From contig OZ241882.1 in assembly GCA_965203255.1 (NCBI GenBank), forward strand, positions 3,720,001 through 3,784,000: DNA of 64,000 bases, in the 5' to 3' direction. A program made the translations under genes and the position numbers. Source of the stretch: JAPOUP01 sp965203255 (GTDB taxonomy: Bacteria; Pseudomonadota; Alphaproteobacteria; Rhodobacterales; Rhodobacteraceae). Under the pieces are notes generated by a model. That model saw only the letters and a program-made list of their open reading frames with translations, had not been told where the DNA came from and did not search any database. This document shows, piece after piece, positions 45,407 through 55,373 of this stretch. The first letter of the stretch is position 1; each line of letters starts with the position of its first letter.

Positions 45407-46651
45407 ATGAACTTCAGCAAATCTCTGGCACTGGTGAAATCGACAACTGTCGCTTTGACGATTGGCATGTCGAGCGCCGCTGCCGCCGAACTCGAGTTCA
45501 TCCAATGGTGGGAGCCTGAACTGCCCAGCGGCGCACTGCGGGCGATCATGGATGACTTCGAGGCGCAGAACCCCGGTATCACGGTCACCCTGGTCAGCGG
45601 ACCCTATGCCAGCACGCGTGACCAGATTGTGGTCAGCGCTGCATCAGGTACGCTGAGCGATGTGGTCGGCCTTGACGGTGCGTGGGTCAACGATCTGTCG
45701 CAGCAGGGCGCCATCGCCGGGATGGACGATCTGATGGCTGGATCCGACTTCAACGCAGACGAAGTCGCCGCCATAATCAGCCTGAACGGCAACAGCTACA
45801 TGTTCCCGGTTGCATCTTTCGTCTACCCCGTTTTTGTCAATCTCGACATGATGGAGTCGGCAGGCATCGAGTCCATGCCCGAAACCCGCTCGGAGTTCGT
45901 CGCAGCCGCGCGCAAGCTGACCAATCCGGATGACAACCAGTATGGCTGGGTCCTGCCGCTTTCGCTCCAGGCGCCCAACGGTGTTCAGAACGACGTCATG
46001 TCATGGGCGTGGGCTTCCGGTGACAGCATGATGAAAGATGGCATGCCTGATCTGACCAACGCAGAAGTCGTTGGTACACTGGAATTCATACAGTCTATGT
46101 ATGACGAGGGCCTTATCTCGCCTGGTACCTTCGCCAAGAAGGAGCAGGACAAAGTCGAGGAATTTGTCAACGGCCGCGTCGGCATGATGATCAGTTCGCT
46201 GGCGCATATCAATCTGATCCGCGAGCGTAATCCGGACTTGAATTTCGGCATCACGGCACTGCCTGCCAAAGATGGCTATGACGGACGGCGCGGCCTGCCC
46301 TATGCCTCATGGGGCATTGGTGTCAGCGAGCACAGCGAGAACAAGGAAGAAGCCTTCAAGCTCGTCTCATATCTAATGAGCGCCGAGGTCAACGCCCAGT
46401 TGGTTTCGATCGCCAACGCCTTTCCGGGGAATGTCAACGCCGAGCCCGATTTTGTCCAGACCGACGACCTGTTCGGAAGGGCCTTCGAGATCTTCCAGTC
46501 CGGATATCTGGCCAACGAGTTTGTCGGGCTTCCCGTTGCCGAAGAACTGATGCGCCAGTTTGGCATCGAAATACAGCAAATGCTCGAGGGCAACCAGACT
46601 GCGGCGGAAGCCGCCGTCAAGGCCCAGGCGAAGTGGGAAGCTGAGTTCTAG
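45407..46651 (+). CDS. ABC transporter sugar-binding protein
   Basis: 414 residues. A signal peptide with a hydrophobic core and AAAA cleavage region (about residue 27) is followed by LEFIQWWEPELPSGALRAIM and DDFEAQNPGITVTLVSG, the start of cluster-1 (MalE/UgpB-like) binding proteins. FPVASFVYPVFVNLDMMESAG is the hinge-lobe motif, GRVGMMISS the carbohydrate-binding region. Periplasmic. AAGGGAGG precedes the ATG. Delivers sugar to the two permeases that follow. Confidence 0.9.
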   Translation: MNFSKSLALVKSTTVALTIGMSSAAAAELEFIQWWEPELPSGALRAIMDDFEAQNPGITVTLVSGPYASTRDQIVVSAASGTLSDVVGLDGAWVNDLSQQGAIAGMDDLMAGSDFNADEVAAIISLNGNSYMFPVASFVYPVFVNLDMMESAGIESMPETRSEFVAAARKLTNPDDNQYGWVLPLSLQAPNGVQNDVMSWAWASGDSMMKDGMPDLTNAEVVGTLEFIQSMYDEGLISPGTFAKKEQDKVEEFVNGRVGMMISSLAHINLIRERNPDLNFGITALPAKDGYDGRRGLPYASWGIGVSEHSENKEEAFKLVSYLMSAEVNAQLVSIANAFPGNVNAEPDFVQTDDLFGRAFEIFQSGYLANEFVGLPVAEELMRQFGIEIQQMLEGNQTAAEAAVKAQAKWEAEF

Positions 46652-46770
46652 GCCCAGCTCTCCGACACTTTCAAGAAAATGGGAGCTGCGCTGCGCACCG
46701 AGCGCGACGCGGCTCCTTCCTTGTTAACGCCCGAGGCGCCTGCCAAAAAAGGGCATGGCCGACCCCGAGT

Positions 46771-47721
46771 GTGAAACGATTGTCTGAACGAACGCTCTCT
46801 GGATTGTCTTTCTCTAGGCGGCTTTCGCCGATCAACTGGCTTTCCTATGAGACCCGCCAGACGGCGCTTCCATATGCCTATGTCGCGCCGGCGATGGCCC
46901 TGTTCGGCATTTTGATGTTGGTGCCGATTACCATCGTCTTCTACTACTCCGCACTCGACCGCGCGATTCTCAACCCCAATCCTGAATTTGTCGGGCTCAG
47001 AAACTTTCGGACGATCTTCGGCGATCCGGTCTTTTGGCAATCCGTAGCCCAGACTCTCTACTTCACCGTCATGAGCGTCGTTTTCCATCTGGCGGTCGGC
47101 CTCCTGTTCGCCCTGATGCTTAATTCCACGCGCATCGACCCGCTGGTGCGCAATCTCTTGCGGGTGATATTCATCCTGCCGTGGCTGTTCAACGCCGTAA
47201 TCATCGCCATCCTCTGGCGGCTGATGCTCGATCCCAATGGCATCGTCAACAACGTCCTTCTGGCGGCGAACATCATCCAGTCCAGGATCGAGTGGTTCTC
47301 GTCGCCCGACACAGCGATCCATGCCCTGACTTTCGTCAACATCTGGGCCGGATATCCGCTCTATCTGGTCACTCTTCTGGCCGGCCTGCAGGGCGTGCCC
47401 AAGGAACTGTACGAGGCAGCAGAGATGGACGGCGCCAAAGCGCTGCAGAAGCTGTGGTACATCACGCTGCCGCACCTCAAGCCGATCATTGTCAGTATCG
47501 CCCTGCTGGATTTCATATGGACCATGCAGGTGTTTCCGCTGGTCTGGATGACGACCGGCGGCGGCCCGATCCATTCAACAGAAATGCTCAGCACTTACAC
47601 CTACAAGCTCGCCTTCACGCGCTATCAGTTTTCGTTAGCGGCAGCGAGCGCGGTGGTCATTTTTGCGCTGTCGATGTGCATGACCTACCTCTACATAAAA
47701 CACCAGAAATCAGTGCGGTAG
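46771..47721 (+). CDS. ABC sugar permease, MalF/UgpA type
   Basis: 316 residues, GTG start at 46771. Six predicted membrane helices, beginning YVAPAMALFGILMLVPITIV; the cytoplasmic EAA loop reads EAAEMDGAKALQKLWYITLP and would contact the ATPase. Second gene of the transporter unit, 119 bases after the binding-protein gene. Confidence 0.9.
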   Translation: MKRLSERTLSGLSFSRRLSPINWLSYETRQTALPYAYVAPAMALFGILMLVPITIVFYYSALDRAILNPNPEFVGLRNFRTIFGDPVFWQSVAQTLYFTVMSVVFHLAVGLLFALMLNSTRIDPLVRNLLRVIFILPWLFNAVIIAILWRLMLDPNGIVNNVLLAANIIQSRIEWFSSPDTAIHALTFVNIWAGYPLYLVTLLAGLQGVPKELYEAAEMDGAKALQKLWYITLPHLKPIIVSIALLDFIWTMQVFPLVWMTTGGGPIHSTEMLSTYTYKLAFTRYQFSLAAASAVVIFALSMCMTYLYIKHQKSVR

Positions 47722-47727
47722 ACGCTC

Positions 47728-48573
47728 ATGTGGAAACGCCTGAACGAACACATCGATATCAAGGCGCTGGGCATATATGCCGGCTTGGCTGTCGGCCTGG
47801 TATTTGTGTGCTTCCCGATTATCTGGATGTTCTTCAGCTCACTGAAATCGAACACCGAGATATTCGCGCTGCCTCCGCGCGTCATCCCGAAAGTCTTCAC
47901 GCTCGAAGCCTACCGGGCCATATTCGAGGATCCGGTGAAGCTTCGATTCTTCATCAACAGCTATCTGATTTCCGGAGTGGTAACGCTGTTGACGGTCTTT
48001 ATTGCTCTTCTGGCCGCCTACGGTTTCAGCCGGTACCAGTTCCGCTTCAAGAACGTCTTCAACGTTATCATCATCAGCACCCAGACGGTACCGCCAATAA
48101 CCTTGCTGATCCCGTTCTTCGGGATGGTGGTTGCTTTCGGCATCTTTGACACATATTTGGCGTTGATCCTCACCTATATGGTGTTCACGCTGCCCTATGC
48201 GACCTTGATCATGACAGGCTACTTGAACACCTTGCCCAAGGATCTGGACGAAGCGGTGCTCATGGATGGTGGGTCGAGTTGGACCGCGCTTTGGCGCGTG
48301 ATCGCGCCGCTTTCGGCTCCGGGCATTGTCGCGACCTCCGTCTACACGTTTCTGCTGGCCTGGAACGAGTTTCTGTTCGCCCTCACGTTGACCAAATCAA
48401 TGGAGTTGCGCACCGTGCCGATCGGGATCCAACTGCTGATGGGCCAGCATGCCTTCGATTGGAACGAGATGATGGCTATGAGCGTTCTAGGCTCGCTGCC
48501 ACTTTTGCTTCTCTACATGTTCGCCCAGCGCTACTTCCTAGCAGGCATGACGGCCGGCGCAGTCAAGGCATAA
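47728..48573 (+). CDS. ABC sugar permease, MalG/UgpE type
   Basis: 281 residues, six membrane helices from LAVGLVFVCFPIIWMFFSSL on. The EAA loop is DEAVLMDGGSSWTALWRVIA. Six bases separate it from the first permease. An ATPase gene would be expected next, but only 80 bases of spacer and then an IS5 follow; the ATPase is either elsewhere or lost with the insertion. Confidence 0.9.
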   Translation: MWKRLNEHIDIKALGIYAGLAVGLVFVCFPIIWMFFSSLKSNTEIFALPPRVIPKVFTLEAYRAIFEDPVKLRFFINSYLISGVVTLLTVFIALLAAYGFSRYQFRFKNVFNVIIISTQTVPPITLLIPFFGMVVAFGIFDTYLALILTYMVFTLPYATLIMTGYLNTLPKDLDEAVLMDGGSSWTALWRVIAPLSAPGIVATSVYTFLLAWNEFLFALTLTKSMELRTVPIGIQLLMGQHAFDWNEMMAMSVLGSLPLLLLYMFAQRYFLAGMTAGAVKA

Positions 48574-48810
48574 TGAGACCTGCGCGCGGGTTGAGGGTTC
48601 GCGATGAAAATGGCGTCATGATGCAGGGGGATTGGTTTTGTTTGCGTGAGGGAGCTGTGCGCGAGCCACTTTTGATCCCTGAAAGGATGGTTTCACGCGG
48701 GGCTGAGGATGTTGAGGGTTCGTTTGAGGTTGTAGGCGATTGCGGTGAAGTGGGTTTGCAGACGGGCTTTTGCGATGCCTCGCCATCGCATGCGGCGGAA
48801 ACCATAGGAG

Positions 48811-49619
48811 GGGACTGTCAGGAATTCTGTGCTTGAGGCCTGCTTCGTCATTGGCTGACGAACCTTTCGCCGTCGACGACGGCGATCAGGATGTCAGCGA
48901 CGCCGCGGTTCTTCAACTCGTTCATCACCCGCAGCCAGAACTTGGCGCCTTCCGTCTGCTCGATCCAGATGCCTAGGATCTCCTTAGTGCCGTCCGGCAG
49001 GATAGCAAGCGCGATGTAAACCGCCTTGTTGCGAACGAAGCCCTCGTCGCGGATCTTGACCCGGATCGCATCGAAAAAGACCAGCGGATAGCAAACATCG
49101 AGCGGACGATTTTGCCATTCCGTCACTTCCTCCAGAACCGCGTCGGTGACCGCCGAGATCAGGTCCGGCGAAACCTCGATGCCATAGAGTTCCTCCAGGT
49201 GGCCGCGGATCTCGCGCACGCTCATGCCGCGCGCATACATGGAAATGATCTTTTGATCGAAGTCCGAGAAGCGCCGTTGATATTTGGCAATCAGCTTCGG
49301 ATCGAAGGTGCCGGCCCGATCGCGCGGGATCGACAAGTTCATCTTCGAGGTGCCCGTCAGAACCGATTTCCTCGAGCTGCCGTTGCGGCGGTTGGAGTTG
49401 CCTTCGGACCGCTCTTCTTCCAAATGTTCGTCCAATTCGGCATTCAAAATGCGCTCCGACAACGCCGTCTTCAGGTCATCAAGCAACCCATCCTTGGAAA
49501 ACACCTTGCTCGGATCACGCCCAGCCAACAACTGGTCAAGTAGTTCTTTCTCAATAGCCATGTGATGATTCGCTCCTTTCCATCACTATGGCCTCAAGCA
49601 CAGAATTCCTGACAGTCCC
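48811..49619 (-). mobile_element. internally deleted IS256-family element
   Basis: 809 bases against ~1300 for a full IS256. Both inverted repeats are present (GGGACTGTCAGGAATTCTGT at each end) and an 8-base duplication CATAGGAG flanks it (48803-48810, 49620-49627). The C-terminal third of the transposase is deleted. Confidence 0.85.
48848..49561 (-). pseudogene. IS256 transposase, C-terminally truncated
   Basis: 237 of ~400 residues. AGRDPSKVFSKDGLLDDLKT, ELDEHLEEERSEGNSNRRNG and IISMYARGMSVREIRGHLEE lead to PLVFFDAIRVKIRDEG with the first catalytic Asp, and DILIAVVDGERFVSQ ends where the second Asp motif VDGLKG should be. The Glu region is missing. Confidence 0.88.
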
Positions 49620-50521
49620 CATAGGAGCGTTTCCAGGTTCCGAAGATCTTCTCGATCCGGCAGCGAATGGCATGAATGGCCGCGTTCCGATCCGCCATCT
49701 TCTTTTCCGCCTGCGCCTGTGCCACGGGATCGTCTTTCGTCCAAACGCCGGTTTGGACCACAAAGGGCACACCACCCCGCAGCGTCACGGCGTTCGCAAA
49801 GACTTGCCCCCGATAGGCACTGTCGGCATACACATCGCCAGGATCGTCGGGAAGCGCATGTTCGCCATTCCTCTCGTCGTGGGCATTGCCCGGCGTGACC
49901 GCCAGTTCCTCGACCAGCGACGTGTCCGCATCCGCGCCGACATGCGCCTTGTAGCCATGGATTGACTTGCGTGAGCGATGCCCTGACCAATTGGCGTCCT
50001 CATCTTTCTTGCTGGCGGAAGCAACAACCGTGGCATCCACCAGTGTGCCGGTTTTGATCCGGATCGCACGGGCCGCCAGTTGATCGGTGATCTCATGGAA
50101 CAGTGTCTCGTCAAGCTCTTTGTCCACCAGCGCTTTGCGAAATCTTACAAAGGCTGTGCGTTCCGGGGTCGCCTCCGAGCGCGAAAAACCGCAGAACCGG
50201 CGAAATGAGGCGCGATCATCCAGCGCCTCGGCAAGCTTCACATCGGAAAGATCGTACCAGACCGAAAGCAGCATCGCCTTGAACATCGCAAGCGGCGGCC
50301 AACTCGCTTCGCCGCGAGGGGCAGAATGAATGACGTCCAGATGCGTCTCCACCACGGACCAGTCGATAAGGGTCAAAATCTCGTCCAGCGGTGTGACCTT
50401 CCGGGGACCTTCAAACAGCATCTCCTGACCGATCCGGCGGCGGGGCATGACACATCCTCCAATTTCTTTATCCAATGGAATCAGATGACTCACAATATCT
50501 CAACACTTTTTCGCGCACAGG

Positions 50522-50923
50522 TCTCATCACACCGTTTTCGAAAACCAATACCACATCGTCCGGGTTCCGAAATACCGCTACAAGGTTCTCCAGAGGGCCT
50601 TGCGGTTGCGGGTGCGCGAAATCGTTCGCCAGGTCTGCCGGGAACTCGGCGTCACGATCATCTCCGGCGTCCTGTCGAGCGACCATGTGCACATCTATGT
50701 CTCGATCCCGCCAAAACATTCGGTCAGCCACATCATGCAGCGCATCAAGGGACGCTCCTCGTACAAGATCCAGCAGGAATTCCCCGAAATCAGAAAGCGC
50801 TACTGGGGTCGCCGTTTCTGGGCGAGAGGCTATTTCTGCACCACCAGCGGGCGCGTTACCAAAGAGACCATACTGCAATACATCGCCAACCACTCGGCCA
50901 AACCTACCGGCGCCAGCCGGTAG
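50522..50923 (+). pseudogene. IS200/IS605 TnpA, first codons removed by IS5
   Basis: About 134 codons. VFENQYHIVRVPKYRYKVLQ is the normal N-terminal strand of these single-strand transposases, SDHVHIYVSIPP the HUH motif, MQRIKGRSSYKIQQEFPEIR and RFWARGYFCTTSG follow, and ETILQYIANH holds the nucleophile Tyr. Only the start codon and a few residues were displaced by the IS5 end at 50520. Catalytic residues are kept. Confidence 0.85.
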
Positions 50924-51351
50924 TTGTTTAGTGCGCATTGGCAAAGGCGTGGGGGATCAATCAGGCCAATTTTGCGGCCTATCTGGAGGCGGCAGAGGAT
51001 TGGGATGAAGACGATAAGCTCCCGCTCCCGGCTCCTGGGCCGCGTTTTCCTCATTGTTTCGAAGCCACCTTCCGGTCTCTCAAGTCCGACCTCGTCCAGC
51101 GCCCGATCTGGCCGCTGTCAACGGCGGCCAGATCGCACTCCGTCTAGATGTGCAGCCGGGGATCCGGACGCCACCACTCTGGCGCAGGCACCTCAGTGAA
51201 TGACCCACCAAGTCACTCGTCAGAACTTGTCAATGGAGTCGACACACACCATATGCCAGTAGAATTAGGTGGCTGCATAACCAAAGGTGCTGAACCCTTG
51301 CGACGCATTGCCGGGGCTCTTGGTCGGCCTTCAGACAACATGGAGACGTCA
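50924..51351. other. no supported gene
   Basis: A 69-codon frame (50938-51147) starting MAKAWGINQANFAAYLEAAE with an acidic stretch may be a remnant of an unknown gene. No motif recognised. Confidence 0.35.
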
Positions 51352-51879
51352 ATGGCAACTCTGACAATATTCGCTGCCGCCGGTGTCGATGGCGCCGTGC
51401 GCTGCACCATTGCCCTAATCGAAGATGACCAAGACCTCCTCAAGAGCATCAGACCGATGACACCGGCCGTTGCAGGGGCCAACGCCAAGGCTCTGAAATT
51501 CAAGGGGCCGTCCGGCGAGTGGGTAACTAACAAGGAACCGGGCAGCAACGTGGTCGACTTCAAGCCGATAGCCGATACCGCCTTCGAGATCTTCACCGAC
51601 CTCGAAAACGTCCAGACTGCCCTGAGAAACGCAGACATCGTCTGGGACCCAACGGAAGCTGACCGGAAACGATGCAACTCGACGCACGCACCAAGCAGGC
51701 GCTGGCTGCCCGACGCAAGTGCCACTACGGGAACATACCCGCGCTCGCCCAGCCCGTTCTCGTCGTATTCGACTATAGCCCTGCCGACAACGAGCCCCCT
51801 CTGTCGATCGTGTTCGATGGAGAGTTGGGGCCGAATTGCTGGATGAGTGAAAGCAATGTCAAGGAGATCGATGGCGAGC
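51352..51879 (+). pseudogene. unknown gene, frameshifted and cut by ISKra4
   Basis: MATLTIFAAAGVDGAVRCTI to NADIVWDPTEADRKR (about 107 codons) continues in another frame from about 51672 as LDARTKQALAARRKCHYGNI and LVVFDYSPADNEPPL up to the ISKra4 end. Codon use looks genuine in both parts, but I do not recognise the family. Upstream ATG 51340 is an alternative start. Confidence 0.4.
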
Positions 51880-53551
51880 GGGTGCGGCCCAGATTTTTGC
51901 GAATTTTGATCTGAGCTTGCCTGTTTTCTGTTCCGGGTGGTTTCCGTTCGGTTTCAGTGTTATGCTCTGATCGAAGCCGAGGGCGGGCGAAGTGCGGAGA
52001 CACGGCCGCGTCCCGGAAACGGAGCGTACAGGCGGGGAAGGCTGATGAGCGGCAAAGATGAAGACGGGCGGTTCAGGCATCCGGAGACGGCGGCGTATCT
52101 GCGGAGCCTGACGGCGGAGGAGGCGGCCCGGCACGGGCCGATGATCCGCAGGGACGGGGACGGTTTCCTCGAGTACCGTATTGAAGACGGCGAGGTGCGC
52201 TGCCGCCGGGGCTCTGCCGGCGCGGGATCTGTTCGGCGGCGTTGTGCCGTCCCTGGCGGCGGAGCTGTCGGTTCAGGGGCCTGATCCTGACGCTGTCGGG
52301 ACCGCGCTGCGGGAGCGGGCGCTGTCGGCGGGCGCCGATGCCTGCAGGCGGCTGTTCGAGGGGAGGGATGACGGGCTTGATCCGCCGCCCTGCCCGGAAT
52401 GCGGGGGCCGGATGAAGCGCCGCGGCTCGAAGTTTCCGAAGACTTTCACGACCCGGCCCGGCGCGGTGACGGTCGAGCGCAGCTGTTGCCGCTGCGTCAA
52501 GTGCGGCAAGGGACTCTTTCCTTTGGATGCCTGGCTGAAGCTTGAGGGCCGTTCGATCACGCCGGGCGGCGAGCGGATGGTGATGGCCGCGGCGGCGGAG
52601 GCGGGCAGCCGCCGGGGTTCCGCGCTCCTGGAGGAGCTGTCGGGAACCGGGACAAGCCGTTCGCGCTTTGACCGCCTGACGCGCGCTACAGGCGCGGAAG
52701 TCGTTGGTTTTGAACGGAAGGATGTGCCGGAAGCGGAGCGGCCTCTTCTCCTGCCGGTGATCGCCGCCGACGGCACGGGGGTTCCGATGCGCCGCGCGGA
52801 ACTCGAAGGGCGGGCCGGCAGGCAGGAGGACGGGACAGCGAATACGCGCGAAGCGAAGCTGCTGCGCATCTGCGAAGCCGCCCGCGGCCGGAACGGAAAG
52901 GTCAGGGCCGTCGCGGGCAGCATCACGCAGTCCTGCGTGACCGACAGCGCGGAGGCCGGGGCCGGCGGCGGGATGTCGGACTTCGAGGCCCGCCTCCGGC
53001 GCGAGGCGGCGCGGCGCGCTTGACGCCGGCGAGGCGGTGTTCCTCTCCGACGGAGCGAAATGGATCGAAAATTCGATGCGCCGGATTTTCGCGGGAGTGA
53101 AGATGGCTTTCGTTCCCGGTCTTTTCCATGTCCTTGAGAAGCTTCAGGACGCGCTGAAGGAGATGATCCCGGACGCCGCGCCGCGCAGGAGCGCCTTCGG
53201 CCGGCTGAAAGCGATGATCATGGCCGGCGGCGCCGCCCTGGCCGTCAATGAGCCCGCTCCGTTCGGGGATGACTGCCCGGCGGTCCGGGCGTTCGTCAAT
53301 TGCTGCAGGCCCGATCCGCATCGGATGCGTTGCGGCGAATGCCGGCGGCGGGGCATTCCGTGCGGCAGCGGACTTGTCGAGGGCGGATGCGGAACCGTTG
53401 TGGCTGACCGTCTGAAAAAGAGCGGCAGCCGCTGGTCTGTCAGCGGCGCGAACGCTGTCATGGCCCTTCGATGCTGCTGGATGAACGGCCGGATCCCGGA
53501 CTTCTTTCATTGGCGGGCGGCGGCATGACCGCAAAAATCTGGGCCGCACCC
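51880..53551 (+). mobile_element. ISKra4-family element copy 2
   Basis: Inverted copy of 32251-33922, 1672 bases, same ends. Flanks (ATGGCGAGC and CATTGATAG) show no duplication, so the original target was altered after insertion, probably by a deletion on the right side. Confidence 0.85.
52045..53528 (+). CDS. ISKra4 transposase in three frames, identical to copy 1
   Basis: Same three segments: from ATG 52045, second frame from about 52200 to 53023, third from about 53020 to 53528. Motifs as in copy 1 (CPECGG ribbon, AADGTG, FLSDGAKWI, SGLVEGG). The identity of encoded products in all frames points to recent movement. Confidence 0.75.
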
Positions 53552-53573
53552 CATTGATAGGGCCGCGGCCTGC

Positions 53574-54180
53574 ATGGAGGAGTGCCCGGGCGAGCTTCTG
53601 CAGGGTCTTCGGGAGCGGGAGGAGCTGCCCCCTGGGGCCGTTTCCCTGCTGGTCCCGCTCGACGGAGTCATGATGCGCATGAACGCGGAGGCGGCGGAAG
53701 GAACGGCGACGGACGCTGGCTGGCGCGAGGTGTCCTGCGGCGTCGTGACCCTGGTCGACGCCGGGGGCAAATGCTGGAGAGCCGACGCCGAGGCGCTGAA
53801 CTGGCTGGCGCCCAGCCCCGACCTGAAGCCTTCGGCGCGGACGACCTGGTCCGGGAGGTGGCGGCATGTCCTGCGCCACGACCCAAAGGGCGTCGGCAGG
53901 GTGACCGACGCGCTGCGACACCTGCTGCGGAAGGGGAAGGGGGCCGACGACGCGCGGAGGGAACTGGCCTTCCTCCGCAGCAACCGCCGCCGCATGCGCT
54001 ACGCGGACGCCGTGGCGGCGGGCGGCGCCATCGGTTCCGGAACCGTGGAATCCGCGAACAGGGTTCCCGTGACGTCCAGGATGAAACGCCCGGGGCAGCG
54101 CCGGGGCCGCGACGGCGGCCAGGGCGTCCTGACCTTCCGGGCGCTTCGACCGGGCACGGGCCGCGCTGGTCCCCCGCCTG
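53574..54180 (+). pseudogene. second ISKra4-type transposase, 5' and internal parts missing
   Basis: REREELPPGAVSLLVPLDGV, GWREVSCGVVTLVDAGGKCW and NRRRMRYADAVAAGGAIGSG with VESANRVPVTSRMKRPGQRR match another branch of the ISKra4 family. The stretch between the first Asp region and the tail is shorter than normal and the N-terminus is gone. It abuts ISKra4 copy 2 directly. Confidence 0.65.
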
Positions 54181-54309
54181 AGCCGCAGCGGCGGCTGCAG
54201 GCCCCCGCAATGCGCCAACGGAACATCATGCGATCAAAAGATGAACCATACGGGAATCACTCCCTTGGTCCGCCAACCGCTTGCGGCGGCACAAATCACC
54301 TCCTAGATT

Positions 54310-55323
54310 ATGGGAATGATCCCGAGGCTTGTCGACCCATTCGCCCGCGCCATTACGTATCTGCGCGTATCGGTCACTGACCGCTGCGATTTCCGCTGCG
54401 TGTACTGCATGTCGGAGAACATGACGTTTCTCCCGAAGAAGGAACTCCTCACGCTAGAGGAACTGGACAGGCTGTGTACCGCCTTTGTCGGACTCGGGGT
54501 CGAGAAGCTGCGCATTACCGGAGGTGAGCCTCTTGTTCGCAAAGGCATACTCTCTTTCTTCGAATCCATGTCGCGGCATCTGGAAAGCGGTGCACTCAGG
54601 GAACTTACGCTAACCACCAACGGCTCGCAACTTCGCCGATTCGCCAAGGAGCTTCATTCCGCAGGCGTGCGCCGCGTAAACGTCTCGCTCGACACACTTG
54701 ATACTGATAAGTTTGCCCGGGTCACTCGGTGGGGCCGCCTGCGACAGGTGTTGGATGGAATTGAGGCGGCGCGCTCGGCTGGCCTCCGGGTCAAGATCAA
54801 CACCGTCGCACTGAAGGGCTTCAACGAAGACGAGTTGTTTTCATTGACGGAATGGTGCGCTGCGGAAGACATGGATCTCACCTGGATAGAGGTGATGCCT
54901 ATGGGCGATCTGGGCAACGAAAGCCGGATTGGCCAGTATTGGCCTGTCTCTGACATTCGCCGCAGGCTCTCGGAGCGCTTCACAATCACTGACTTGGCCC
55001 ACCGCACCGGTGGACCCGCCCGCTACGTCCGGCTTGAGGAGACTGGCCAACAAATCGGTTTCATCACGCCGCTTACGCATAACTTCTGCGAATCCTGCAA
55101 TCGAGTGAGACTCACCTGCACTGGCGAACTTTTCATGTGCCTTGGTCAGGAGGACAAGGCTGATCTGCGATTGCCCCTGCGCACCCATCCGGACAGCGAC
55201 ACTCCTCTCGTCGAAGCCATCCGCGCGGCCATCGGCCGCAAACCCAAGGGGCACGACTTCGACTACTCAAGACAGCGGGTAGCCGGACAGGTCAGCCGTC
55301 ATATGAGCCATACCGGCGGATAG
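54310..55323 (+). CDS. moaA: GTP 3',8-cyclase MoaA
   Basis: 337 residues, radical SAM enzyme that starts molybdenum cofactor synthesis by converting GTP to 3',8-cyclo-GTP, later used by MoaC. DRCDFRCVYCMSEN (~23-36) holds the three Cys of the SAM cluster, RITGGEPLVRKG the SAM site; FCESCNRVRLTCTGELFMCL carries the second cluster, and the protein ends HTGG, the essential GG. ATG 54310; ATG 54316 is also possible. Stands alone; no other moa genes here. Confidence 0.95.
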   Translation: MGMIPRLVDPFARAITYLRVSVTDRCDFRCVYCMSENMTFLPKKELLTLEELDRLCTAFVGLGVEKLRITGGEPLVRKGILSFFESMSRHLESGALRELTLTTNGSQLRRFAKELHSAGVRRVNVSLDTLDTDKFARVTRWGRLRQVLDGIEAARSAGLRVKINTVALKGFNEDELFSLTEWCAAEDMDLTWIEVMPMGDLGNESRIGQYWPVSDIRRRLSERFTITDLAHRTGGPARYVRLEETGQQIGFITPLTHNFCESCNRVRLTCTGELFMCLGQEDKADLRLPLRTHPDSDTPLVEAIRAAIGRKPKGHDFDYSRQRVAGQVSRHMSHTGG

Positions 55324-55373
55324 TGAATTCGCCGCCCTTCGCGGCGGAACATGAAAATTCCGTGCAGCGCCAC

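Larger units (their letters stand above)
48692..50448 (-). pseudogene. IS5 transposase split by the IS256 derivative
   Basis: ATG 50448 (MPRRRIGQEMLFEGPRKVTP) through RIKTGTLVDATVVASASKKD (first Asp), YADSAYRGQ (second Asp) to RCRIEKIFGTWKRSYG (Glu), then the IS256 derivative, then FRRMRWRGIAKARLQTHFTA to TGA 48694-48692. The two parts join in frame when the insert and one duplication are removed; no other damage seen. Confidence 0.88.
48654..50520 (-). mobile_element. IS5-family element interrupted by an IS256 derivative
   Basis: Ends CTGTGCGCGA at the left and reversed CTGTGCGCGA at the right (TCGCGCACAG, 50511-50520). No clear target duplication. It lies inside the 5' part of an IS200-type tnpA. 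Confidence 0.7.
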
